From Pseudochrobactrum kiredjianiae (GTDB lineage Bacteria > Pseudomonadota > Alphaproteobacteria > Rhizobiales > Rhizobiaceae): a stretch of DNA of 64,000 bases. Under the pieces are notes generated by a model. The model was not told the origin of the DNA and ran no database searches. It was given only the letters and a program-made list of their open reading frames with translations. A program made the translations under genes and the position numbers. This document shows, in pieces, positions 1 through 8,330 of this stretch (position 1 is the stretch's first letter; the number at the start of each line of letters is the position of its first letter). The stretch is from the NCBI RefSeq assembly GCF_030362795.1, contig NZ_JAUCBM010000002.1, positions 310,001 to 374,000 of the forward strand. The letters run 5' to 3'.

Positions 1-1
1 C

Positions 2-445
2 ATTTATTGCAAAAAGTCCGGCGTTGATCTGGCAAAAGTTGTCAAAGAGGACGGTAATATCCGTCTGGTCTATAAAGAGTGGCCGATCCTGACTGAATCT
101 TCGGTTTATGGCTCGCAATTGGCATTGGCAGCGCAATTTCAGGGAAAATATGATCTCGTGCATAAGGCGTTGATGGCTATTCCGGGCGGCAAAGTCTCAA
201 GAAAGGCCATGCTTGATGCGGTGAAAGCTTCGGGCATTGATATGCAGCGTCTTCAGGCTGATCTGAATAAGAACAATGGCAAAATCACTTCGCAATTACA
301 GCGGGTGATGTCGCAGGCCGAGTCCATTGGCGTTGAAGGCACACCAACCCATCTGATTGGCCCTTTCCGTGCAATGGCACTGGATTATGCCGGTTTCAAA
401 ATGGCCGTGGCTGATGCGCGCGCGCGAGAAAAAGCGGCTAAATAA
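2..445 (+). CDS. DsbA-family thioredoxin-fold oxidoreductase, C-terminal part
   Basis: The reading frame is already open at base 2, so the gene begins outside the window and only the last 147 residues are seen. The visible part starts just before a Cys (IYCKKS), which probably is the second Cys of a CxxC site. It continues with the helical insert typical of DsbA/FrnE-like proteins and ends with a cis-proline loop (VEGTPTHLIG). Such proteins work in the periplasm in disulfide formation or isomerisation; the signal peptide would lie upstream of the window. A TTG at 119 is not the true start because homology-like sequence precedes it. A DsrE-like gene follows after 23 bases on the same strand and may be cotranscribed. 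The family is fairly sure, the substrate unknown. Confidence 0.8.
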   Translation: MYCKKSGVDLAKVVKEDGNIRLVYKEWPILTESSVYGSQLALAAQFQGKYDLVHKALMAIPGGKVSRKAMLDAVKASGIDMQRLQADLNKNNGKITSQLQRVMSQAESIGVEGTPTHLIGPFRAMALDYAGFKMAVADARAREKAAK

Positions 446-468
446 GAGTACATAACAGGAATATGAAA

Positions 469-903
469 ATGAATGACCCGCTGATACATAATCGCTATCA
501 GACAATTGAACAGCGGGTCGTTTATCATAATAACGGGGCTTCGGTTCATGCCTCTCCGGTCGAGACAAAAGCCTACATGACGGCTTTGCTCACTTCCCTC
601 ACCAATCATGTGAATGCTTTATGCGCTGGGCTTGCTGAAAAACCGGCTTTTACGATTCATGTCGTCTGTCATGGTGCAGGGCTGGATTTGTTTGCCATTG
701 TGCAAGAAGACGCTGTTTTGAAACAGCGGTTTGATAGCTTATGCGAACAGGGCGTTCGCTTTCTGGTCTGTGCCAATACATTGCGTGGACGTAATATGAA
801 ACTCGCAGGTATTTACGGCGCGACAGATCAGGATGTGGTGCCAAGTGGTGTTGCAGAGCTTGGCCATCTGCAAATGCAGGGCTTTGCCTATATTCATCTT
901 TGA
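469..903 (+). CDS. DsrE/DsrF-like family protein
   Basis: A 144-aa soluble protein with the DsrE-like fold. The C-terminal stretch (RNMKL, then DVVPSGVAELGHLQ) is the conserved end of this family, and a Cys sits in the middle (FLVCANT). The family includes sulfur-relay and uncharacterised cytosolic proteins; no DsrE/F/H cluster is present here, so a role in sulfur oxidation should not be assumed. Two in-frame ATGs exist, at 463 and 469. AGGA at 457-460 lies 8 bases from the second and only 2 from the first, so 469 is preferred. The gene follows the DsbA-like gene closely. A strong terminator-like hairpin downstream belongs to the opposite strand but may also end this transcript. Confidence 0.75.
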   Translation: MNDPLIHNRYQTIEQRVVYHNNGASVHASPVETKAYMTALLTSLTNHVNALCAGLAEKPAFTIHVVCHGAGLDLFAIVQEDAVLKQRFDSLCEQGVRFLVCANTLRGRNMKLAGIYGATDQDVVPSGVAELGHLQMQGFAYIHL

Positions 904-954
904 TGAACAGGGCTGCTTAGCCATTAAAGCAATAATAGCAGGCTTGAAAAAGTA

Positions 955-1063
955 AACGCCCGACGCTGGGAGGAGCATCGGGCGTTACAATGAATGACCG
1001 GTTGGGAGGAGGGAGACCGGTCTTCAATCGAACCTGAGTTGGGAGGAGGAGGGAGGCTCAGGT
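955..1063 (-). ncRNA. Triple CUCCUCCC-loop hairpin array (CcsR/cuckoo-like sRNAs)
   Basis: Three consecutive stem-loops stand downstream of the DUF1127 gene, on its strand. Their stems are at 1032-1038/1057-1063, 996-1002/1016-1022 and 955-963/978-986. The stem sequences are unrelated, but every loop reads CUCCUCCC or a slightly longer pyrimidine version, i.e. an anti-Shine-Dalgarno-like single-stranded motif. The last stem (AACGCCCGA/TCGGGCGTT) is followed by TACTTTTTC and can act as a Rho-independent terminator. In Rhodobacter the CcsR RNAs with a CCUCCUCCC motif are cotranscribed with and processed from a small DUF1127 mRNA (CcaF1), and similar arrays are widespread in alphaproteobacteria. 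The layout here fits that model exactly; expression and processing are inferred. Confidence 0.8.
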
Positions 1064-1083
1064 CCGATATCTCGGGAATTCTA

Positions 1084-1230
1084 TTAGCGCTGAGCTGCCT
1101 TGCGAGCCACAAACGGAATTTCTGCAGGCAGGATGCCGAGATCATTCAGTTCGCGTGTTGAGAGGCGGTTCAGTTCGTTTACTGTGCTGCGGTAACGGCG
1201 CCAGTTGTTGTAAGAGCGGATCAGGTTCAT
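1084..1230 (-). CDS. DUF1127 small Arg-rich protein (CcaF1-like)
   Basis: A 48-aa basic protein, too short for usual ORF cut-offs. It starts MNLIRSYNNWRRYR and carries the conserved core LNRLSTRELNDLGI of the DUF1127 family, followed by a short basic tail. AGGTGAG lies 4 bases upstream of the ATG, a good ribosome binding site. DUF1127 proteins in alphaproteobacteria bind RNA or ribosome-associated factors and affect RNA maturation and phosphate or stress responses. In Rhodobacter the homologue CcaF1 is an RNA-binding protein encoded directly upstream of the CcsR RNAs. The hairpin array begins 21 bases after the stop codon, so host gene and RNAs very probably share one promoter. Confidence 0.85.
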   Translation of the reverse strand: MNLIRSYNNWRRYRSTVNELNRLSTRELNDLGILPAEIPFVARKAAQR

Positions 1231-1743
1231 GTTTCTCACCTAGAAAATTTTATGTCGTTGTTTGTTGAGTTGTATATAGCCCTGTTGATCCGAAATGAGC
1301 AGAGACAAATTTGCATAGCTGCGTTGCTTATTCATGCTGGTAAAAGGTGCCATCAGGCATCAAATTGTCATAATCATCGTTTTAAGTAGAAAACTTGCCG
1401 AAAAAGCTCTGTATGCAGCCCTGAAGCGGCCACAATCCCTCTCAAATTTTCATAAGACGCGTATTTTCAATAAAATAGCGCAGAGCTATGCCGGCAGCCC
1501 TGATACGTGACCTGATGTTTCTTTCAGGGTTTTTGCATGTATACTTCAGATCTGATGCGTTCACATGAGCGCCTGTGCGAGCTTCCAACGGCAAAATCAT
1601 TTAATTTTAATCGTCTGGCTTCCTGTTTCGGGCGTGACGAACAGATCACTGCGTCCGACATCAGCAACAGAATAGAGTTTGAATTAACAAACTATGCCCG
1701 GCTCAAATGAGTTCATTGAGCCTTCGCGAATATGCAGGACGTA
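1231..1743. other. Intergenic, no gene seen
   Basis: No convincing reading frame on either strand. It must contain the promoter of the DUF1127-RNA unit near its left end; I see no reliable promoter or other element elsewhere. Confidence 0.5.
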
Positions 1744-1850
1744 AAAGAATCTAGAGCGAGTATCATGCGTAAGATTAAACACGCTCTAGATTCTTTGGTT
1801 TGACGCATTGTCATGTCATTCAAGTGCCTAACTTGAATGTGAAATGCTTT
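1744..1850. repeat. Dispersed palindromic repeat, copy 1
   Basis: A 15-bp perfect inverted repeat (1744-1758 with 1782-1796, core AATCTAGAGCG) is followed by a tail containing CGCATTGTCATG and TGAAATGC. The tail matches the right part of the repeat near 61110-61170. Such TCTAGAGCG-bounded palindromic elements are scattered through Brucella/Ochrobactrum genomes (Bru-RS type). The assignment to that family is from memory. Confidence 0.65.
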
Positions 1851-1989
1851 GGCCTTTTATCATCGTAAAATTTTACATTGAGATAGGTAATGCAGTGTTA
1901 CGTGATATTCGGAACAATGACGCCCTCAATGAAATAAGGTGCATGCATAATAAAAAGACAACACTCCGGTTTTGTCACTGGCAATGCAA

Positions 1990-4560
1990 TCAGAAACGGG
2001 CTGTTGCGCTTAAGCGTAGAGTACGACCCGGTGAGGGGGTGAGCGCTTCGCTGATTGCATCGAGATAGTAAAGATCGAAAATATTCTCAATGCTGGCATT
2101 GAAGGAGAGGTTTTTATTAACTTCATAGGACATGAATGCATCATAAACCTGATAAGAGCGCCATTCACTTTGCACAGTGCCCACGCCGCTGCGCTTGACT
2201 GCACGCTCACCAGAGAAATTAACGCGGCCGCCAATTGTCAGGCTCTCATCCAGAAAGCGTGCCCCAACGGTCAGCAATCCACTGTAAAGCGGAGGAACAT
2301 AGGTGCCCTGATAGTCGTCAGGCGGGGTGTTTTCAACGCAAGTTGCAGTCGCACCTGCACGCGCTGCAAAGCAATATTGGACATCTGTGTAGTGATTTAA
2401 ATTCGCATCGGCAAAGAACATGCCGGTGTCATAGGACATCGAGAGTTCAACACCTTTGAACTTCGCTCCGTCAATATTGGCGTAAACTCTGTAATTAAGA
2501 GGCAGCCCCGTGCGATTGCCATAGGATCTGATGATGTAGTCGTCATAGCTATTATTGAAATAGGCTAGCTTAAAACGGAGCTTGTCATCGTCAAGTAACA
2601 GATTATCGCCAAGATAATTGAGGCCTATCTCATAGTTTTCTGAGCGCTCCGGTTTTAGGAACGGGTTAGGTTCGATAAGGCCGGGCATGGTGAAGACCGT
2701 TTCACGCACACTTGGGGGACGCCAGCCCTGAGCATAATTTGCAAAAAGCTGGAATCCATCCAACGGCTCGACAGTCACGCCAAGTCTTGGGGTAAGGCGT
2801 GTCCCATCAAGACCTGCAACAGGGTTTTCTTTACTGTCATCTGATGTTTTATATCCCTGATAGCGCAGACCCGCGTTGAGGGTTAGCCAGTCGGCAGGTT
2901 TATAATCTATATTGGTGAAAACTGCACCCACCGCGCGCGTACCTTCCATCCCCAAATCCGTTCCCGGATTTTGCGAGACCTTTTCATAGGAGTAGGAAGC
3001 GCCGTATTTAATATCGAAGATACCTAAACTTGTATCGATGTCAGAGGCATTGGAAATTTCCACGCCGGTCGTGTCAGTTTTGGTGTCACTGGGAGCGCCA
3101 TTCAGAACTTCGATTGCAGCCCAGTTGTCTGACAAGCGCGTATGCCAGATATTCGCCTGTAAATTGACGAGATCATTATCCTCGGGGTTCCAGACGTATT
3201 TGGCTGTGTACATATCCGATTTGGCCCGGCTAAGATTAGCCTGATACGGAGGAGAGCTAAGGATAGAAGCGGGGTTATTCATATCCCCGTATTCTTCACC
3301 ATAGGTACTGTCATACCGGACGTATCCGAGTTCAAGAGACTGGTCGTTTTCGAAATTAAACTTACCCTTCAACAAGACAGATTTCGTATCCTGTGAAGTG
3401 TTGAATATTTCGCTGCCCGGCTTGTAAGCGGACATTGGCCCCCAGGAGGATCTTCCGCCGAAGGTGAAGCGCTTTACAAGTTTTTCTCCGTTTTTGCCTG
3501 CAAAGTAATTGCCGTTACGCCGATAAGCAAAGGCACCAACCAGTTCATAGTCTTCGGTTTTGGTCGCAACAGCAATGCTGCCGATATGGCTGCCACTATT
3601 CAGCCAGTCATTACCACCAAAACGCGGAGACAGAGTGTTCGGCGGAACAATATAAGACCCTGGATTGATGCTGTTTCCGGCAATGCCTCCCTTAATTTTT
3701 ATGCCATATGCTTTGCCGTTAATGATGATATCATCAGCATTGATCGTGCGCATATTAACAACGCCGCCCATAGAGCCACTGCCTAAAGCGCCGGAAGGAG
3801 GACCTTTTTGTATCTCAATGCCGCCGATAAATTCCGGATCAACAAAAGTACGGCTCGTCATGCCTTTATAGCCGCGATAGGTGGAGGAGTTTTGCTGGGC
3901 ACCGTCCACCAGTGTGGCGACACGGTTCATGCCTTGTAATCCGCGGATATTTACATCCAGAGCCTGCCCTGTACGATTGCCTGCTGAGAATACACCGGGC
4001 GCACTACGCAATATATCGCCGGTGCTTGAAGGTGGCACAATCTGGATTTGTTCTGCGCTGATATATGATGTGGATCCGGCAGTTTCATAAGGGCGGTCTG
4101 AATTGCTGATGCTCCCGCCACTGATCGTGATTGTCTCTAGCAGAAGGGCGCCGTCAGGACCTGCTTGTGCATTTGGGGCAGATGCAGCAGCGCTGGTGAT
4201 TGTCACAGTATTTGCATTTGTAAAACTAAAAGACAAACCCGTGCCCTGAAGCAACTTTGATAATGCCTCCTCGCGGCTCATGGTTCCGGACAGACCGCGC
4301 GAGACTTTACCGCGCACGAGATCTGCAGGATAAAGAACCTGAAGATCAGAACGGTCGCCAAAGCTGGAAATTACAGCGCCCAATGATCCGGATGGTATAG
4401 AGTAGCTTACATTATTTTGTTGAGCATAGGCGGTTGAAACAACCGGATTGCCCATTTGAATTGCAGTTGTTGTTAATAAAATGAGCCATAATTTTCCGAC
4501 ATTGGTTCTACTCTGACGAGACGCTCTATCCGCTATTTCCATCCGCATGGCTCTGATCAT
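1990..4560 (-). CDS. TonB-dependent haem/haemoglobin-type receptor with STN signalling domain
   Basis: An outer-membrane gated barrel that takes up an iron source, most likely haem. After a signal peptide (cleavage near AYA-QQ, about residue 46) comes an STN domain (about 50-105), the part that contacts a FecR anti-sigma factor. The plug (about 130-250) and a 22-strand barrel follow, ending in the terminal Phe (SATARF). The segment GWRPPSVRE...NPFLKPE resembles the FRAP/NPNL region of haem receptors, which argues for haem rather than citrate; HasR also has this layout. The open frame extends to 4644, but GGAGA directly precedes the ATG at 4560 and two further ATGs follow (4548, 4542), so the exact start is unsure. 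fecR and fecI homologues lie upstream in the same direction. Confidence 0.85.
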   Translation of the reverse strand: MIRAMRMEIADRASRQSRTNVGKLWLILLTTTAIQMGNPVVSTAYAQQNNVSYSIPSGSLGAVISSFGDRSDLQVLYPADLVRGKVSRGLSGTMSREEALSKLLQGTGLSFSFTNANTVTITSAAASAPNAQAGPDGALLLETITISGGSISNSDRPYETAGSTSYISAEQIQIVPPSSTGDILRSAPGVFSAGNRTGQALDVNIRGLQGMNRVATLVDGAQQNSSTYRGYKGMTSRTFVDPEFIGGIEIQKGPPSGALGSGSMGGVVNMRTINADDIIINGKAYGIKIKGGIAGNSINPGSYIVPPNTLSPRFGGNDWLNSGSHIGSIAVATKTEDYELVGAFAYRRNGNYFAGKNGEKLVKRFTFGGRSSWGPMSAYKPGSEIFNTSQDTKSVLLKGKFNFENDQSLELGYVRYDSTYGEEYGDMNNPASILSSPPYQANLSRAKSDMYTAKYVWNPEDNDLVNLQANIWHTRLSDNWAAIEVLNGAPSDTKTDTTGVEISNASDIDTSLGIFDIKYGASYSYEKVSQNPGTDLGMEGTRAVGAVFTNIDYKPADWLTLNAGLRYQGYKTSDDSKENPVAGLDGTRLTPRLGVTVEPLDGFQLFANYAQGWRPPSVRETVFTMPGLIEPNPFLKPERSENYEIGLNYLGDNLLLDDDKLRFKLAYFNNSYDDYIIRSYGNRTGLPLNYRVYANIDGAKFKGVELSMSYDTGMFFADANLNHYTDVQYCFAARAGATATCVENTPPDDYQGTYVPPLYSGLLTVGARFLDESLTIGGRVNFSGERAVKRSGVGTVQSEWRSYQVYDAFMSYEVNKNLSFNASIENIFDLYYLDAISEALTPSPGRTLRLSATARF

Positions 4561-4720
4561 TCTCCTGTCACTACATCGCTTGCAGGCATAAGAATGCCCC
4601 TCACATACAAAGACGAGTCTCGACAGCGGGCACCTCACCATCAAAGTTGAAAATAATTATCATATTTAAATATCTGTTTTGGAGAGTCCGTTGATGGTGA
4701 TTGAAAATTGCATTGTCAGC

Positions 4721-4750
4721 GTCAGAGAGCGTCAGAGAGCGTCAGAGCGG
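4721..4750. repeat. Three tandem 10-bp repeats over the fecR stop codon
   Basis: GTCAGAGAGC occurs twice in a row, followed by a third imperfect copy. The repeat covers the TGA of the fecR-like gene and the start of the spacer to the receptor gene. Confidence 0.8.
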
Positions 4751-5695
4751 GCTTAAAATCACAAGATAGCGGGTGAGTTCGATTGTACGGACAGGCAATG
4801 TATTGCGGATGGCATCAAGCACACCATCAGGATTTTTTATGTCAAAGATTCCGCTGACCCGCATGTTTAAAAGATTGCTGTCAGCGACGCGGATGGTTCC
4901 GCTGCGATACCGGTTAACATCGGCGAGAACCTGCCTGAGCGGCCGGTCTTCAAAAATCAGTTTGCCTCGCTTCCATGCGCCCTCGGCCTGAGCGTCAGCG
5001 GGACTGACTAATCCAAATCCCGCGGCATTAAACGTGGTGAGTTGTGCGGCATTGATGATCCGCTGCGTATTATTGGGAGCGATGACAGAGACGGAGCTTT
5101 CCTCAACCCAAACAGTGACGTCTTCATCCCATGCATGGACGACAAAACGTGTGCCTAAGGCCGTCACGCTGCCCCCTGCGGCTGTCACGGTAAACGGGCG
5201 TGAATTATCGCCGGCGACATCGAAGAAGGCGCGCCCGCGTAACAATTTTATTGTGCGGGTTTGGTTGGTGAAGTCGATTGCTATCGCTGTGTCTGCATCC
5301 AGATCAACTGTTGAGCCATCAGAAAGTGTTACGCTGCGTAACTCGCCTGTTCCGGTGGCATAATCACTGGACAGAAAATCAGGCGGCGACACGACGATAA
5401 GACCTGCACAAGCTGCAATAGCAGCACTACCGGCAAGGAAAGCGCGCCGCGTGTATATAGGGCGTTGATGCGGAATATGTTGCGCAATTTTTTTTCGAGG
5501 GTCAGCAATACAATCCAGATCGCACCAAATTTCACTAAGTGCCCGATATTCAATCTGGTTTTTTGGGTTTTCGGCCATCCACTCGGCATGCTCAGCTTTT
5601 TCGGCGTCAGTCACATGACCTGAGTTAATACGGACGAACCAAGCTATCGCCTGATCGCGGGATTTTCTGGCGCTGTTGTCCTTTGTATCAACCAT
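4742..5695 (-). CDS. FecR-family anti-sigma/sigma regulator
   Basis: A 317-aa inner-membrane regulator. The N-terminal cytoplasmic part (about 10-80, AIAWFVRINSG, EYRALSEIW) is the FecR_N domain that holds the ECF sigma factor. One membrane segment lies at about 86-105. The periplasmic FecR domain (about 115-210, LSDGSTVDLDADT) and a C-terminal STN-like region that contacts the receptor follow. The arrangement sigma factor, FecR, STN-receptor (all minus) is the cell-surface signalling module: substrate binding to the receptor signals through FecR to release the sigma factor. The stop codon lies within a tandem repeat. The family call is firm; the inducing ligand is inferred to be haem from the receptor. 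Confidence 0.9.
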   Translation of the reverse strand: MVDTKDNSARKSRDQAIAWFVRINSGHVTDAEKAEHAEWMAENPKNQIEYRALSEIWCDLDCIADPRKKIAQHIPHQRPIYTRRAFLAGSAAIAACAGLIVVSPPDFLSSDYATGTGELRSVTLSDGSTVDLDADTAIAIDFTNQTRTIKLLRGRAFFDVAGDNSRPFTVTAAGGSVTALGTRFVVHAWDEDVTVWVEESSVSVIAPNNTQRIINAAQLTTFNAAGFGLVSPADAQAEGAWKRGKLIFEDRPLRQVLADVNRYRSGTIRVADSNLLNMRVSGIFDIKNPDGVLDAIRNTLPVRTIELTRYLVILSPL

Positions 5696-5741
5696 TGTGA
5701 TTGCCGGTTACTTTCTTATGCATGTTTGAGAACACCAGAAC

Positions 5742-6031
5742 GGTTACGTCCGGATTGGATCGCCGTACTCGCTCTGCTTTCTTTCAATTATCGCATTGTC
5801 AAATGCTCTAGTCGCCGAAATGCGTTTTTTACAAAAACAGTCTGAATTTGGTGGATTTTATGCGTTTTATGTTTGCAACTGCATTTATGACGGCTGGGGT
5901 TCAACCGTCAAATCCAATCTATTAGAGCATAATTTCACCTTAAACTTGGATCAGTTTAAGGTGAAATTATGCTCTCATTTTAAAGTGTTAGAGCGACCTT
6001 TGTGTGCCAAGTATGGCACACGGCGCTCTAG
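5742..6031. repeat. Dispersed palindromic repeat cluster, copy 2
   Basis: Several modules fill the fecR-fecI spacer. 5742-5775 (GGTTACGTCCGGATTGGATC...GCTCT) and 5784-5811 (CGCATTGTCAAATGCTCTAG) match modules near 60970 and 61120. A 22-bp perfect inverted repeat lies at 5924-5945/5954-5975. 5977-6031 is an exact inverted copy of 61004-61058, with an inner palindrome around GTGTGCCAAGTATGGCACAC. No gene lies here; the long hairpin between fecR and fecI may affect transcription of this locus. Confidence 0.75.
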
Positions 6032-6074
6032 CTTCGCATTACCTCACCTTTCTTGTGCAGGACATGCCCATGAA

Positions 6075-6575
6075 TCAATCAATGAGATCACCAAGGCGAT
6101 CTCTGCAATGCGCCAGCGCTTTCATAATCAGCTTTTCAACAGCACTTTTGGTAATCCCCAGTTTCTGGGCAATTTCTCCATGGCTCAAGCCATCAAACTT
6201 ATGCATTAAAAAGACTTCTTTTTGCCGTGCAGGTAGTGTTGAGATTACCTTTTCCAGTAACTCAAGTCGTTGCCGGTAGTCAGTTATATGTTCGGGATCT
6301 GGCGTTTCATCAGCAATATCGAATATAATGGCGGGTTCGATGTACTGGCCGTGCACCTTTCCTGCCCGAAAATGATCCTTGGCGAGGTTATCCGCAATAC
6401 GAAACAAATATGACCGGCTGTTATTGATATCCGAACTGGTCCGGGCGCTATGAGCGCGCAAAAATGTATCCTGCGTTATATCTTTCGCAGTTTCTGGATC
6501 ATATCCGCGTCGCCTGAGAAAGCGCGTAATTTCCCTTGCGTGCCTTCTAAAAAGATCTTGAAGATCCCAATTCAT
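6075..6575 (-). CDS. ECF sigma factor, FecI-like
   Basis: A sigma-70 family extracytoplasmic-function factor. Region 2 (about 5-75; core ITQDTFLRAHS, SYLFRIADNLAKDH) binds the -10 element and core polymerase. Region 4 (about 110-160; LPARQKEVFLMHKFDGLSHGEI and a helix-turn-helix) reads the -35. The length from this ATG is 166 aa, usual for FecI proteins. The frame is open to 6662, but the extra 29 residues do not resemble the family. No clear ribosome binding site supports either start. It would direct transcription of the downstream receptor gene when haem or another ligand is sensed. Confidence 0.85.
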   Translation of the reverse strand: MNWDLQDLFRRHAREITRFLRRRGYDPETAKDITQDTFLRAHSARTSSDINNSRSYLFRIADNLAKDHFRAGKVHGQYIEPAIIFDIADETPDPEHITDYRQRLELLEKVISTLPARQKEVFLMHKFDGLSHGEIAQKLGITKSAVEKLIMKALAHCRDRLGDLID

Positions 6576-6726
6576 GACAATTTTCGCCAATGCCGTCAGC
6601 TCATCTGGGAGCCGCTTAATAGAAGTTAGCCACTTAGCACTAAGTCTGACATTTATCAGCATATAATATGAAAATATTACTCATGTATTTTTAGTGTCAT
6701 AACTCAAAGCTCATTTGCGGAGGGTG

Positions 6727-8250
6727 TTACCTCGCTTTGTGCTTTGTTACGCTGTCAAAAACGCGCGCCAGACGTGCTGTTGCGATTTCCGCTTCTTTCG
6801 GTTTCAGACCTGAAAAACCCAGTAATAATCGAGGTTCCGCTGCGGTGAAGATATGCATCGGTGAAACTGGAATAACGACAACCCCGCCTTTCATTGCGGC
6901 GTCAGCCAGCGCGCAGTCGTCGTGCCATGTGCCTGTGCTTTTCACGGTGAAATGAATGCCCTGTTCGGGAAGCGGAGCAATCAGGTGGTCGGAAAGCCGT
7001 TCCTTCAATAACATGGCAAGATTATTACGTGAGGCGCGATAGCTTTCACGCAGGCGGCGCAGATGAGAGGCGAAATAGCCCTCGTTGAGGAAATCGGCGA
7101 CGACGTGCTGGTGTAGCGGAGCCGGAAAGCGATCCATGATCGGGCGTATAGCACGGCAAACGGGAACGAGATCACTCGGGACAATCAGGTAGCCGACGCG
7201 AATGCTTGGCAGCAGCGCCTTACTGAAAGTGCCGGCATAGATGACACGCCGCGTCGTATCGAGACCTTGCAGCGAAGCGATCGGATGGCCGTCATAACGA
7301 AATTCACTGTCGTAATCGTCCTCAATGATCCAGCTGCCGCGTTCTTCTGCGAAGGCGAGCAGCTCCAGTCTGCGGGCAAGCGGTAGCGCAGAGCCTGAAG
7401 GGTATTGATGCGAGGGCGTGACGTAGATTGCCGCCGGTGCTTTCCCGTCATAGGCGGCAAGATTACCTGTAATCAGGCCTTCATCATCGACGGGGAGTCC
7501 GGTGACTTGAGCGCCGTTGAGCACGAAGGCGAGCCGCGCTGGTGGGTAGCATGGATCTTCCACCATCACGGTTTCGTCAGGTGATACCAATACACGGATA
7601 ATGAAATCGAGCGCTTGCTGGGTTCCTGAGGTGATGAAAATCTGATCCGGTTCACAGCGCACACCGCGTGAGGCAGCAAGATGCGCCGCAATCGCCTGAC
7701 GTAGCGATACCTCGCCTTGCGGGTCGCGATAAGTGTCAGTGGCATAATCAATATGGCGATAGGTGAGGCGTTTCAGGAGACCTGCAGTACGCGCATCATG
7801 AACCACACGGCCGGTGGAGAAGGCGACCTGAGGCGGTGGAGCCAGATCTGTTTGCATCGCGCGCATCGCCGCCACAGAAATGCCGCGCCGCTTGGTCGTG
7901 CGGGTTATACCGCGTGCCTTGTCGCTGCCGATGAGCATCGCAGGTAATCCACTTGCGATATAGGTGCCTGAGCCGTGCCTGCCGACAGCATAGCCTTCTG
8001 CGATCAGCATTTCATAAACCTCGGTGACAAGGCCCCTTGAAAGGGACCATTCCAATGATGCCAACCGTGTTGAGGGCAGTCGGTGATCTGGCTGGAGCAA
8101 ACCTGAAACAATACCGTCACGAAGCTGCAAATAGAGCTGGCGAACAGCAGGAACAGACGAGGACGCGTCTATCACGGGCAGAAAGCCGGCCGCGGCACTC
8201 TCCCGCCGCAAGGCCTTTGCAGGCTGGTTATTGGTCGAAGTGGTTTGCAT
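6727..8250 (-). CDS. MocR/PdxR-type GntR regulator with aminotransferase domain
   Basis: A 507-aa fusion of a GntR winged-helix domain (about 30-100, LYLQLRDGIVSGLL, LPSTRLASL) to a fold-type I aminotransferase-like domain (about 130-500). The PLP lysine lies in GTFSKALLPSIRVGY. MocR proteins use PLP as effector or chemistry aid and regulate vitamin B6, amino-acid or neighbouring transporter genes. It is divergent from the MFS gene at 8331 with an 80-bp shared promoter region, so that exporter is the probable target. The HTH recognition part (SLEWSLSRGLVTEVY) departs slightly from the usual AxxLGLSRNTV pattern. The family is certain, the target inferred. Confidence 0.9.
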   Translation of the reverse strand: MQTTSTNNQPAKALRRESAAAGFLPVIDASSSVPAVRQLYLQLRDGIVSGLLQPDHRLPSTRLASLEWSLSRGLVTEVYEMLIAEGYAVGRHGSGTYIASGLPAMLIGSDKARGITRTTKRRGISVAAMRAMQTDLAPPPQVAFSTGRVVHDARTAGLLKRLTYRHIDYATDTYRDPQGEVSLRQAIAAHLAASRGVRCEPDQIFITSGTQQALDFIIRVLVSPDETVMVEDPCYPPARLAFVLNGAQVTGLPVDDEGLITGNLAAYDGKAPAAIYVTPSHQYPSGSALPLARRLELLAFAEERGSWIIEDDYDSEFRYDGHPIASLQGLDTTRRVIYAGTFSKALLPSIRVGYLIVPSDLVPVCRAIRPIMDRFPAPLHQHVVADFLNEGYFASHLRRLRESYRASRNNLAMLLKERLSDHLIAPLPEQGIHFTVKSTGTWHDDCALADAAMKGGVVVIPVSPMHIFTAAEPRLLLGFSGLKPKEAEIATARLARVFDSVTKHKAR

Positions 8251-8330
8251 AGGTTGCTCATAGTGGCTCTGGAATTTTAATTCATTATGGATTTTTATAA
8301 AGCCACTTTCAACAATGGTTTTATAGTCTC

